The notes under the pieces are model-generated. The model was not told the origin of the DNA, did no database searches, and saw only the letters and a list, made by a program, of their open reading frames with translations. Of a DNA stretch of 64,000 bases, positions 8,275 to 16,074 are shown piece by piece (the first letter of the stretch is position 1; each line of letters starts with the position of its first letter). Origin of the DNA: Mycobacterium sp. MYCO198283. Its GTDB lineage: Bacteria > Actinomycetota > Actinomycetes > Mycobacteriales > Mycobacteriaceae. The translations under genes and the position numbers were made by a program. The stretch spans positions 405,422 to 469,421 of the forward strand of contig NZ_JAJQJI010000003.1 in the NCBI RefSeq assembly GCF_021213805.1, written 5' to 3'.

Positions 8275-9240
8275 TCACGGGACGACGGCGCGATAGCCCT
8301 GGGAGAACGCCCCGGTGTCGATGTCCCGGTCTACCGCATAGCCCTTGAGCCAGGTGTAGTACTCGGCCTGTTTGCTCGGCTCGATCTGGTCCGGCGGCAG
8401 CAGCTGACCGTCGGTGATGTAGCGGCGGACTTCGGGTCGCGGGTTCGGGTCGAGCGGTACACACGCCGTCGCGATGGTGAACACCAGCCGGTTGTCGGCT
8501 TGCGCGAAGTTCAGCCGCTCGACGTCGGCGACGTCGGGCTGGCCGGCGCCGCCTTCGACCGCTCCGGCCAGCGCACCCGCCTGCCACAGCCGCGGCCGCT
8601 GCGCCTGCGCTGTCGCCGGGTTCGCGCAGCCCTCGCGCGCGGCGACCTCGACCAGCGCCATCGCCTGGTCGTAGGCGCTGCGGGCGAAGTCGTCGCCCGC
8701 TTGCTTGTCGGTGAAGACGATGCCGAACACCCGTCGCAGCGCGGCATAGGAATCCGACGGATCGAGCGCGGTGAAGCCGGGCGCCGGTTGGGTGTCGCCC
8801 ACCATCGCGAGCTGATAGGGCGTCAGCGCCGCGGCCCACGCCTGAACCAGCGCGGGGTTGACGGCGCCGACGGAGCTGCGGAGAAGCCCGAGGAAGCCGT
8901 AGCGCACCGACGTCAGCTCGTCGGTGTGCTCGGCGGCATAAGTGGCCAGCGCGTGCGCGGATTCTCCAGCCCGCGTGGCGGTTTCGTCGTCCCCCGAGGC
9001 CGCGTCGCGGGTAATCCACGTGAAGCTCTCGCCGGCGCGGGCACCGTCGTCCGGCCAGGCGTAGGTGCTGATGCCGGACAGGAACGACGCGCTGTCGGGG
9101 CTGGTGAGCAGCCGTTGCACGGCAGTCGGGTCGGTGGCGCCCGGTAGGTCGGGCGGCGTCGATGCGGCGCAGGCCGCCAGCACCGGTGCGATCAGCATCG
9201 TCGCCAGCAGGCGTCGGGGCAGGACGCGCATCGGGCTCAT
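8275..9240 (-). CDS. Tandem lipoprotein, copy B (TPR-region-like domain of T7SS effectors?)
   Basis: 321 residues from ATG at 9240; the signal peptide MSPMRVLPRRLLATMLIAPV is followed by lipobox LAAC, so a lipid-anchored envelope protein is predicted. The mature part is largely helical. Its segments FLSGISTYAWPDDGARAG, VNPALVQAWAAALTPYQLAM and PGFTALDPSD resemble, from memory, the C-terminal region of large mycobacterial/nocardial 'TPR repeat region' type VII secretion proteins; this needs a profile search. Copy A at 9557-10522 has exactly the same length and is nearly identical, including 42 bp of upstream DNA. Last gene of a probable four-gene minus-strand cluster. Function unknown. Confidence 0.7.
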   Translation of the reverse strand: MSPMRVLPRRLLATMLIAPVLAACAASTPPDLPGATDPTAVQRLLTSPDSASFLSGISTYAWPDDGARAGESFTWITRDAASGDDETATRAGESAHALATYAAEHTDELTSVRYGFLGLLRSSVGAVNPALVQAWAAALTPYQLAMVGDTQPAPGFTALDPSDSYAALRRVFGIVFTDKQAGDDFARSAYDQAMALVEVAAREGCANPATAQAQRPRLWQAGALAGAVEGGAGQPDVADVERLNFAQADNRLVFTIATACVPLDPNPRPEVRRYITDGQLLPPDQIEPSKQAEYYTWLKGYAVDRDIDTGAFSQGYRAVVP

Positions 9241-9282
9241 GTGCCGGCACCGATGTCGAAATGCGTCTGAAAGGTTCCGAGG
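8275..9282. repeat. Tandem duplication, unit 1
   Basis: Direct repeat of 9557-10564 at an offset of 1282 bp. It covers the whole lipoprotein gene plus 42 bp upstream and ends at the common sequence GGTTCCGAGG. Long stretches are identical base for base (for example 8620-8730 against 9899-10012), with scattered differences concentrated near the 3' end of the gene. Confidence 0.9.
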
Positions 9283-9556
9283 AAACTGTGCCATTCCGGA
9301 GAGTAACGCCTCGAGGAGTGTGTAGTTCTGAAGCTGGTGAAGGCGTTTCACGGACACCTTCGTCACGACGGTCGCCGACGATCGGCAACTTCACGGCGGC
9401 TCCTGCGAGCGCGAGCGAGGGTTCGGGCAACCAGCGCACCGGGGGACCCGGGTGAGGCTGGCGTCCGAAGCTGTGGCTGCTGCGGCTGGCCGCTCGTGTC
9501 GTTTCGGTAATCACGATAGTGATCGAGGAAATTCGTGGACGGTGCCGGTGGGGTCG
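9283..9556. other. Spacer between the duplicated lipoprotein genes; no supported gene
   Basis: 274 bp not shared by the duplication. A minus-strand GTG frame from 9560 (65 codons) overlaps the copy A stop by 4 nt, but its product is proline/arginine-rich with no recognisable motif, so I do not call it. No terminator or repeat seen. Confidence 0.5.
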
Positions 9557-10522
9557 TCACGGCACGACGGCCTGATAGCCCTGCATAAATTCTCCGGTGT
9601 TGATGTTCCGGTCAGCCGCATAGCCCTTGAGCCAGGTGAAGTACTCCACCCGCTTGTTCGGGTCGATCTGGTCGGGAAGCAGCAGCCGACTGCCGACGAC
9701 GTAGCGACGGACTTCCGGTATCGGGTCCGGGTCGGAGGGCAGACACGCCGTCGCGATCGTGAGCACCAGCCGGTTGTCGGCTTGCGTGAAGTTCAGCCGC
9801 TCGACGTCCGCGGCGTCGGGCTCGGTGGCGCCGCCTTCGACCGCTCCGACCAGCGCGCCGGCCTGCCACAGCCGCGGCCGCTGCGCCTGCGCTGTCGCCG
9901 GGTTCGCGCAGCCCTCGCGCGCGGCGACCTCGACCAGCGCCATCGCCTGGTCGTAGGCGCTGCGGGCGAAGTCGTCGCCCGCTTGCTTGTCGGTGAAGAC
10001 GATGCCGAACACCTGCCGGAGCGCGGCATAGGAATCCGACGGATCGAGCGCGGTGAAGCCGGGTGCCGGTGAGGCGTCGCCCACCATCGCGAGCTGAAAG
10101 GGCGTCAGCGCCGTGGCCCACGCTCGCACCAACGCCGGGTTGACGGCGCCGACGGAGCTTCGGAGAAGCCCGAGGAAGCCGTAGCGCACTGATGTCAGCT
10201 CGTCGACGTGCCCGGCGACATAGGTGGCCAGCGCGTGCGCGGATTCTCCAGCTCGCGTGGCGGTTTCGTCGTCCCCCGAGGCCGCGTCGCGGGCGATCCA
10301 CGCGAACGCTTGGCCCGCCCGGGCACCGTCGTCCGGCCAGGCGTAGGTGCTGATGCCGGTCAGGAACGACGCGCTGTCGGGGCTGGTGAGCAGCTGTTGC
10401 ACGGCAGTCGGGTCGGTGGCGCCCGGTAGGTCGGGCGGCGTCGATGCGGCGCAGGCCGCCAGCACCGGTGCGATCAGCATCGTCGCCAGCAGGCGTCGGG
10501 GCAGGACGCGCGTCGGGCTCAT
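9557..10522 (-). CDS. Tandem lipoprotein, copy A
   Basis: 321 residues from ATG at 10522, with lipoprotein signal MSPTRVLPRRLLATMLIAPV and lipobox LAAC. It is near-identical to the downstream copy B through the first 200 residues and diverges mostly in the last 60 (for example VLTIATACLPSDPDPIPEVRRY against VFTIATACVPLDPNPRPEVRRY). Retention of two intact, equal-length reading frames suggests both are functional and the duplication is recent or maintained by gene conversion. It follows a small membrane protein and a WXG/LXG-like protein on the same strand. No characterised relative recognised. Confidence 0.7.
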   Translation of the reverse strand: MSPTRVLPRRLLATMLIAPVLAACAASTPPDLPGATDPTAVQQLLTSPDSASFLTGISTYAWPDDGARAGQAFAWIARDAASGDDETATRAGESAHALATYVAGHVDELTSVRYGFLGLLRSSVGAVNPALVRAWATALTPFQLAMVGDASPAPGFTALDPSDSYAALRQVFGIVFTDKQAGDDFARSAYDQAMALVEVAAREGCANPATAQAQRPRLWQAGALVGAVEGGATEPDAADVERLNFTQADNRLVLTIATACLPSDPDPIPEVRRYVVGSRLLLPDQIDPNKRVEYFTWLKGYAADRNINTGEFMQGYQAVVP

Positions 10523-10564
10523 GTGCCGGCACCGATGTCGAAATGCGTCTGAAAGGTTCCGAGG
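9557..10564. repeat. Tandem duplication, unit 2
   Basis: Second copy of the approximately 1008-bp direct repeat. The upstream edge at 10564 is sharp: beyond GGTTCCGAGG the two copies share nothing obvious. Confidence 0.9.
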
Positions 10565-10610
10565 CACGACCTGCACCTGCGTGCTTCGCAAATCCGGGCA
10601 GTTGCTGCGG

Positions 10611-11018
10611 TCATGTCTCCACCGGTGAATGCCGCCTAAGGGTCAGTGCCACGACGGCGCAGCAGATCGCATAACCGACGGTGTAGATCGCTGCAAGCAG
10701 CCACCAGGGGTGCCCACCCAGTGCGACCGAGGCGAGTCCTTCAAGCGCGTCAGTGACGAATCCCGAGACAACGACTCCGGCCAGCAATGCGACGTACGTG
10801 TATTGCCGGTTCTCGGGCATCGTGCCGCTGCTGCGCCGGATCAGGAACCACAGCACGGCGGCAGCCACACCGACTGCCGATACCGCGACGCCGATCACCA
10901 TCCACAGGGGCACGGTGGTGGCGTTCGATCGGTCGGCGGAGTGAAACAGCAGATCGATAGCGACCGCCCACACGAGATAGGGAGGCAGGAACAGCAAGAC
11001 TCGCGTGGTGCTGATCAT
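10611..11018 (-). CDS. Four-helix integral membrane protein, unknown function
   Basis: 135 residues from ATG at 11018 (MISTTRVLLFLPPYLVWAVA). Four hydrophobic segments at about 6-22, 38-58, 78-96 and 105-125 separated by short loops; basic tail TLRRHSPVET. Its start codon overlaps the stop of the WXG-like gene by 4 nt (ATGA), implying translational coupling. In mycobacterial T7SS toxin loci small membrane proteins can be immunity proteins; that role here is conjecture. Confidence 0.7.
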   Translation of the reverse strand: MISTTRVLLFLPPYLVWAVAIDLLFHSADRSNATTVPLWMVIGVAVSAVGVAAAVLWFLIRRSSGTMPENRQYTYVALLAGVVVSGFVTDALEGLASVALGGHPWWLLAAIYTVGYAICCAVVALTLRRHSPVET

Positions 11019-11419
11019 GGTGCGGGTGCTCCTGGGATCGGGTCGGTCAACCACCCCCACGCGCCTTTGGCTGCGGCCTTGAGCGGAGCTTCGATCACCC
11101 CTTGGGCGAAGCCGCCGACGAACCCAAGGACAGCTCCGGGGAGTGCTCCGGCACCGGCGAGTTCAGGGCTGAGCCCGGCACCGAATGCGGCGTTGATCCC
11201 GTTGTCGGCGGCGTATCGACAGACGGTGGTCAGGTAGTCCTTAAGGTCCTGCACCGGCCTGTGTGCGTCGGCGTCGCCGTCCCACTCCACCCAAGCCATC
11301 GTCGCGCGTCTCCGTCGCGAGGTGTCGCGGAAGCCCGCGGCCCGTTCGGTCACGGCTGACGAGACCGTCGCCAGCGAGTCGGGATCCCAGCGCTGGATGT
11401 CGTGCAAGGACAAAGCCAC
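11015..11419 (-). CDS. Short protein with a WXG/LXG-type N-terminus (type VII effector remnant or adaptor)
   Basis: 134 residues. The opening MALSLHDIQRWDPDSLATV, followed by an amphipathic helix and WVEWDGDADA, is like the N-terminal domain I associate with large mycobacterial T7SS polymorphic toxins (helix, W-x-G-like turn, helix). Instead of a long effector body it goes directly to LKDYLTTVCRYAADNGINAA and a glycine/alanine-rich C-terminus (GALPGAVLGFVGGFAQG), and stops. Either a natural small partner or an internally deleted effector. The downstream lipoproteins may carry the 'missing' C-terminal domain. ATG at 11419; 4-nt overlap with the next gene. Confidence 0.6.
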   Translation of the reverse strand: MALSLHDIQRWDPDSLATVSSAVTERAAGFRDTSRRRRATMAWVEWDGDADAHRPVQDLKDYLTTVCRYAADNGINAAFGAGLSPELAGAGALPGAVLGFVGGFAQGVIEAPLKAAAKGAWGWLTDPIPGAPAP

Positions 11420-11489
11420 AGCGTCACCTCACGGGGAGTAGGAGCCCGTCCAATCTAAGCCCGCCCAACACCCCCACTGTGCACCGATT

Positions 11490-12374
11490 TCAGCGGGTGG
11501 GCGCCACGTCTTGACGCTTGAGGATGGTGTTCACCGACTCGGGGCTGACGGTGTCCAGCGCCTGCGCGGCCAGCGCGATCCGGGGTGCGATCCGCACCGG
11601 CCGGCGCCGTGCCGCGGCGATCATCCACGCGCCGGCTTCCTCGGGGGTCAGCGCGGGCAACCCGTCGAAGGCGCGGGTCGGCGCGATCATCGGCGTCGAC
11701 ACCAGCGGGTAGTACAGCGTGGTCGAGTGCACACCGCGGCTCGACCATTCGGTGTCGATCACACGGCTCACCGCCGACAACGCCGCCTTGGACGCGTTGT
11801 ACACCCCGAACAGCGGCGACGCCTCACTCAGCACGCCCCACGTCGCGACGTTGATGACGTGGCCGTCGCGGCGCTCGAGCATCCCGGGTGCCAGCCCGCG
11901 CACCAGCCGCAGCGGCGAGTAATAGTTCAGCGTCATCGTCCGCTCGACGTCGTGCCAGCGGTCGAGCGATTCGGCCAGCGGCCGGCGGATCGAGCGACCG
12001 GCGTTGTTGACGAGGATGTCGATACCGCCGAGCCGTTCTTCGACATCGGCCACCAACTCGTCGATCGCGGCGAGGTCGGAGAGGTCGCAGGGCCGGGCGA
12101 TCGCCTCGCCGCCCTGCTCGCCGATCTCGGACACCAGGGTCGCGAGCAGGTCGGCGCGGCGGGCCACCGCAACCACCGTGGCGCCGCGGCAGGCGAACTG
12201 GCGGGCGGCCGCCTCGCCGATGCCGGACGACGCACCGGTCAGGAGCACGCGCTTTCCGCGCAGGTCGACGGTGCGGCGGTTGGGCCGGTGCATCACCAGC
12301 TGAGCCGTCAACGGCGGGCGCATACCGGCCAGTGCGACCGCGTTGCTCAGCCTTTTGAGGGGATTCCTGCTCAC
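11490..12374 (-). CDS. Short-chain dehydrogenase/reductase (Rv0547c-like)
   Basis: 294 residues from GTG at 12374 (VSRNPLKRLSNAV), matching the length I recall for Rv0547c. Classical SDR: Rossmann motif TGASSGIG at about residues 48-55, NNAG in ILVNNAGRS, catalytic YNASK. NAD(P)-dependent oxidoreductase with unknown substrate; the N-terminal 40 residues before the Rossmann fold are basic and hydrophobic, suggesting peripheral membrane contact. It lies between the accessory block and menB as in the reference order. Confidence 0.88.
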   Translation of the reverse strand: MSRNPLKRLSNAVALAGMRPPLTAQLVMHRPNRRTVDLRGKRVLLTGASSGIGEAAARQFACRGATVVAVARRADLLATLVSEIGEQGGEAIARPCDLSDLAAIDELVADVEERLGGIDILVNNAGRSIRRPLAESLDRWHDVERTMTLNYYSPLRLVRGLAPGMLERRDGHVINVATWGVLSEASPLFGVYNASKAALSAVSRVIDTEWSSRGVHSTTLYYPLVSTPMIAPTRAFDGLPALTPEEAGAWMIAAARRRPVRIAPRIALAAQALDTVSPESVNTILKRQDVAPTR

Positions 12375-12470
12375 CCGCGAAAGTCTAGGTGGCGGTGACG
12401 TCGTGAGGCCCGGTGGCGTTCGCCGCAGCGATCGCGAGTGCCACGACGGCCGCGTACTGTCGCGCACAGC

Positions 12471-12974
12471 ATGAATGCAAAAGGCCGGGTGGATCGACGG
12501 ACGAGCTACTTCACCGAACCGGTGCCGTGGCCGCACGTCGATGAGGTGCTGCGGACCGCCGAGATGTACTGGCTGTCGACGGTGCGCGAAGACGGCCGGC
12601 CCCATGTGACGCCCATCCTGGGCCTGTGGCGCACCGACACCTTCCGCTTCATTTCGCAGTGGGATGACCAGAAGGTGTGCAACATCGCCCACGATCCGGC
12701 CGTGGCGGTCACGACGGGCGTGAGCACCTGGCGCAGCGGCCTCGACGTCGTCGTCGAAGGATCGGCGAAGCAGCTCACCGAGCCCGCCGCGATGCGCGAC
12801 GTCGTCGCCGGATTCGTCGAGAAATATGGTCGCGATCCGCTGATCGAGGTCACCGGCAGCCTGTTCGAGTTCGACGGCCGGGTCTGTCATGTCTTCCAGG
12901 TCGTCGCCGACAAGGTGCTCGCCTTCAGCAAGTCACCGCACGGGCAGACCCGCTTCCGCCCGCCACTCGGCTGA
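12471..12974 (+). CDS. Pyridoxamine-phosphate-oxidase-like (PPOX/FDOR) flavin or F420 binding protein
   Basis: 167 residues from ATG at 12471 (MNAKGRVDRRTSYF). Split-barrel fold with motif YWLSTVREDGRPHVTPILGLW near residues 28-48 and FISQWDDQKVCNIAHDPAVAV after it, the usual cofactor-binding strand pairs. The family binds FMN or F420; which one is not decidable here. Convergent with menB, 11 bp between stops. Confidence 0.8.
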   Translation: MNAKGRVDRRTSYFTEPVPWPHVDEVLRTAEMYWLSTVREDGRPHVTPILGLWRTDTFRFISQWDDQKVCNIAHDPAVAVTTGVSTWRSGLDVVVEGSAKQLTEPAAMRDVVAGFVEKYGRDPLIEVTGSLFEFDGRVCHVFQVVADKVLAFSKSPHGQTRFRPPLG

Positions 12975-12985
12975 TCCGCATCGCT

Positions 12986-13885
12986 TTAGAAGTAGCGGGG
13001 GAACCGGCTCCAGTCGGGGTCCCGCTTCTCCAGGAACGCGTCGCGGCCCTCGACGGCCTCGTCGGTCATGTACGCCAGCCGCGTCGCCTCGCCGGCGAAC
13101 AGCTGCTGGCCCACAAGCCCGTCGTCGAGCAGGTTGAACGCGAACTTCAGCATCCGCTGGGCCTGCGGGGACTTGCCGTTGATCTCCGCGGCCCACTGCA
13201 CCGCGACGGTCTCCAGGTCGGCGTGGTCGACCACTTCGTTGACCGCACCCATGTGGTGCATCTGCTCGGCGGTGTAGGTGCGGCCGAGGAAGAAGATCTC
13301 GCGGGCGAATTTCTGCCCGACCTGCCGCGCCAGGTAGGCGCTGCCGTAGCCACCGTCGAAGCTGCCGACGTCGGCGTCGGTCTGCTTGAAGCGGGCGTGC
13401 TCCCGGCTGGCGAGCGTCAGGTCGCACACCACGTGCAGGCTGTGCCCGCCGCCGGCCGCCCAGCCGTTCACCAGGCAGATGACGACCGTAGGCATGAACC
13501 GGATCAGCCGCTGCACCTCGAGGATGTGCAGCCGGCCGGCGCGTGCGGCGTCGACGGTGTCGGCGGTGTCGCCGCTCGCGTACTGGTAGCCGGTGCGGCC
13601 CCGGATGCGCTGATCGCCGCCGGAGCAGAACGCCCAGCCGCCGTCCTTGGGGCTCGGGCCGTTTCCGGTGAGCAGGACGACGCCGACGTCGGGGGACATG
13701 CGGGCGTGATCGAGGGTGCGGTAAAGCTCGTCGACGGTGTGCGGCCGAAACGCGTTGCGCACCTCGGGCCGGTTGAACGCCACCCGCACGGTGCCGTCCG
13801 TGACGTGCCGGTGGTAGGTGATGTCGGTCAGGTCCTCGAAGCCGGGGACGGTCTGCCAGATCTCGGGGTCGAACGGGTCGCTCAC
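12986..13885 (-). CDS. menB: 1,4-Dihydroxy-2-naphthoyl-CoA synthase
   Basis: Crotonase-fold enzyme closing the second ring of the menaquinone head group from OSB-CoA. 299 residues, start at 13885 (MSDPFDPEIWQTV). Diagnostic MenB features: RPEVRNAFRPHTVDELYR, the substrate loop FCSGGDQRIRGRTGYQY, oxyanion strand VNGWAAGGGHSLHVVCD, and GSFDGGYGSAYLARQVG containing the conserved catalytic-site aspartate. C-terminal KRDPDWSRFPRYF is the normal domain-swapped tail. It corresponds to Rv0548c. Confidence 0.95.
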   Translation of the reverse strand: MSDPFDPEIWQTVPGFEDLTDITYHRHVTDGTVRVAFNRPEVRNAFRPHTVDELYRTLDHARMSPDVGVVLLTGNGPSPKDGGWAFCSGGDQRIRGRTGYQYASGDTADTVDAARAGRLHILEVQRLIRFMPTVVICLVNGWAAGGGHSLHVVCDLTLASREHARFKQTDADVGSFDGGYGSAYLARQVGQKFAREIFFLGRTYTAEQMHHMGAVNEVVDHADLETVAVQWAAEINGKSPQAQRMLKFAFNLLDDGLVGQQLFAGEATRLAYMTDEAVEGRDAFLEKRDPDWSRFPRYF

Positions 13886-13889
13886 AGCG

Positions 13890-14342
13890 TCACGCGCCCA
13901 CGGGGTCGAACCGGAAGACCGCCAGGCGCCCGGCCAGCGCTTCGAATTCGTCGGGGTTGGGTCCGGTGACCAGTCCGGCGTTCTTGACGAAGCCGACGCC
14001 GGTCGGCACCAGCTCGGGGAACCGACGCAACAGCGGCCGCGCCTCGTCGGGCGGCAGCTCGGTCATCCGGACCCGCTCGACGCGACGGCCGGTCCGCAGC
14101 TCGGCCTCGCCGGCGGCGCGGGCGTTGGCCGACCAATCCGAGCCGGGGAGCCCGGCGACCACGTAGCGCCGGCCGTCGACGTTGAACGGGGTGATCGGCG
14201 TCGACCGCGGCTTGCCCGTCTTGCGCCCGGGCACCACGAGCACCGCGGGTCCGCTCTCGCCGCCCACACCGAGCCGGTTCAGGGCGATCATCACCTTGTT
14301 GACGTACTTGAGCCACCACGGCGGCCGGATGCGTTCAATCAC
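13890..14342 (-). CDS. Deazaflavin (F420)-dependent nitroreductase-family protein (Ddn-like)
   Basis: 150 residues from ATG at 14342. Hydrophobic N-terminal helix (PPWWLKYVNKVMIALNRLG) and the Ddn core VLVVPGRKTGKPRSTPITPF, then DGRRYVVAGLPGSDWSANARA. This is the FDOR-A type, which uses F420H2; the Rv3547/Ddn branch reduces quinones and activates nitroimidazoles. It occupies the place of the vapBC3 genes of M. tuberculosis, 4 nt downstream of menB, so an FDOR protein in a menaquinone cluster is suggestive, but activity is not demonstrated. Confidence 0.85.
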   Translation of the reverse strand: MIERIRPPWWLKYVNKVMIALNRLGVGGESGPAVLVVPGRKTGKPRSTPITPFNVDGRRYVVAGLPGSDWSANARAAGEAELRTGRRVERVRMTELPPDEARPLLRRFPELVPTGVGFVKNAGLVTGPNPDEFEALAGRLAVFRFDPVGA

Positions 14343-14425
14343 CGCCGCATTCTCCCGCGAAACCGCATTCCCGGTCGTTCTCGGACGCGAAACAGTGCCG
14401 GGAATTCAATTTCGGCGGCGGATCT

Positions 14426-16036
14426 CTACCCCACCGAGCGGGCGGCGCCCTCCCAGAACGTCGCCCGCACCGCCTTCTTGTCGGGCTTGCCCAGCCCGGT
14501 CAGCGGCAGCGAATCGGCGACGACCACCTGCTTCGGCGCATGCACCGAACCCTTGCGCTCCTTGACACTCGCCTGGATCTCGGCGGTCATGCGGGCGACG
14601 GCGTCCGCGGAGCGCTCGGCGTCGGAGCGCAGCACCACCACGGCGGTGACGGCCTCGCCCCACTTGTCGTCCGGCGTCCCGACCACACACACCTGCGCGA
14701 CGGCCGGGTGCTCGGCGACGACGTCCTCGACCTCGCGGGGGAACACGTTGAACCCGCCGGTGACGATCATGTCCTTGACGCGGTCGACGATGAACCAGTA
14801 GCCGTCTTCGTCCTCGCGAGCCATGTCGCCGGTGCGCAGCCAGCCATCTTTGAACGTCTTGGCGGTCTCCTCCGGCTTGTTCCAGTAGCCGCCCGCCAGC
14901 AGCGGCCCCGACACACAGATCTCGCCGGCCTCGCCCTGCGGCACCGGGTTGCCGTCGGCGTCGAGCAGCGCGGTCCGCGCGAACAGCGTCGGCCGCCCGC
15001 AGCTCGACAGCCGCTTCTCGTCGTGGTCGTTCTTACCGAGATAGGAGATGGCCATCGGGGCCTCGGACTGGCCGTAGTTCTGCGCGAAGATCTTCCCGAA
15101 CCGGCGGATGGCCTCCGCCAGCCGCACCGGGTTGATCGCGGACGCGCCGTAGTACACCGTCTCCAGCGACGACAGGTCGCGGGTGTGGGAATCGGGGTGA
15201 TCCAGCAGCGCATACAGCATCGACGGCACCAGGAACGTCGCGGTGATCTTCTTTTCCTCGATCACCCGCAGCACCTCGCCCGGATCGAAGCGCGGCAGCA
15301 CGTGCATCTCGCCGCCCTTGATCGCGGTCGGCAGGAAGTACGCCGCACCGGCGTGCGACAGCGGCGTGATCATCAGGAACCGGGGCTGTTCGGGCCATTC
15401 CCATTCGGCGAGCTGGATGGTCGTCATGGTGGTGGTGGCCTGCACCGTCATGATGACGCCCTTGGGCTTGCCCGTCGTCCCGCCGGTGTAGGTGAGGCCG
15501 CCGACGTGGTCGGGCGGCAGGTCCGCGGCCACCAGCGGGCGGGCGTCGTACTTGGCGGCCTCGGCGTTGAGGTCCACCACCGCCGCGCCGGACTCGGCGA
15601 GCTCCGGCGGTACCGGCCCGATCGTCAGGATCTGCTTCAGCGAGTCGACCTTCTCCAGCAGTCCGAGCGCCCGCTGCACGAACATCGGCTGCGGATCGAT
15701 GATCAGCGACGTCACCCCGGCGTCGGACAGCACATAGGCGTGGTCGTCCAGTGAGCCGAGAGGGTGTAGTGCCGTGCGGCGGTAGCCCTGCGTCTGCCCG
15801 GCGCCGACGATCATCAGCACCTCGGGCCGGTTGAGCGACAGCAGCCCGACGGCCGCGCCGGTCCCTGCCCCCACCGCTTCGAACGCCTGAATGTACTGGC
15901 TGATGCGGTCGGCTAGCTGTCCGCCGGTCAGCGTGGTGTCGCCGAGAACCAGCAGCGGCTTGTCCCGGTGGCGCTTCAGCGCGCCGGCGAGCAGATGGCC
16001 GGAGTGGACGGGATGGCGAAGCAGTTCGTCACGCAT
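14426..16036 (-). CDS. fadD8: Acyl-CoA ligase (FadD8-like)
   Basis: 536 residues from ATG at 16036 (MRDELLRHPVHSGHL). ANL-superfamily ligase with P-loop YTGGTTGKPKG at about residues 180-190, AQNYGQSEAP adenine motif, GWLRTGDMA hinge and the C-terminal LPLTGLGKPDKK with the catalytic lysine. The position equals Rv0551c. A perfect KstR-type palindrome lies 12 bp before the start, so the substrate may be a steroid-derived or branched acid, which is inference from regulation. Confidence 0.88.
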   Translation of the reverse strand: MRDELLRHPVHSGHLLAGALKRHRDKPLLVLGDTTLTGGQLADRISQYIQAFEAVGAGTGAAVGLLSLNRPEVLMIVGAGQTQGYRRTALHPLGSLDDHAYVLSDAGVTSLIIDPQPMFVQRALGLLEKVDSLKQILTIGPVPPELAESGAAVVDLNAEAAKYDARPLVAADLPPDHVGGLTYTGGTTGKPKGVIMTVQATTTMTTIQLAEWEWPEQPRFLMITPLSHAGAAYFLPTAIKGGEMHVLPRFDPGEVLRVIEEKKITATFLVPSMLYALLDHPDSHTRDLSSLETVYYGASAINPVRLAEAIRRFGKIFAQNYGQSEAPMAISYLGKNDHDEKRLSSCGRPTLFARTALLDADGNPVPQGEAGEICVSGPLLAGGYWNKPEETAKTFKDGWLRTGDMAREDEDGYWFIVDRVKDMIVTGGFNVFPREVEDVVAEHPAVAQVCVVGTPDDKWGEAVTAVVVLRSDAERSADAVARMTAEIQASVKERKGSVHAPKQVVVADSLPLTGLGKPDKKAVRATFWEGAARSVG

Positions 16037-16047
16037 GCGGCTCAGAC

Positions 16048-16061
16048 TAGAACGTGTTCCA
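16048..16061. promoter_or_regulatory. KstR-type operator upstream of fadD8-like gene
   Basis: TAGAACGTGTTCCA fits the published KstR consensus TNNAACNNGTTNNA at every fixed position, with extended flank ACTAGAACGTGTTCCAGT. It is centred 18-19 bp before the fadD8 ATG, a position that would block transcription initiation. KstR is the TetR repressor of the mycobacterial cholesterol regulon. Confidence 0.7.
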
Positions 16062-16074
16062 GTCCGGCGAGAGG

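Noticed and set aside
9363..9560. 65-codon GTG frame overlapping the end of lipoprotein copy A (minus strand)
   Set aside because: Low-complexity Pro/Arg product, no motif and no ribosome site; the 4-nt overlap alone is weak support.
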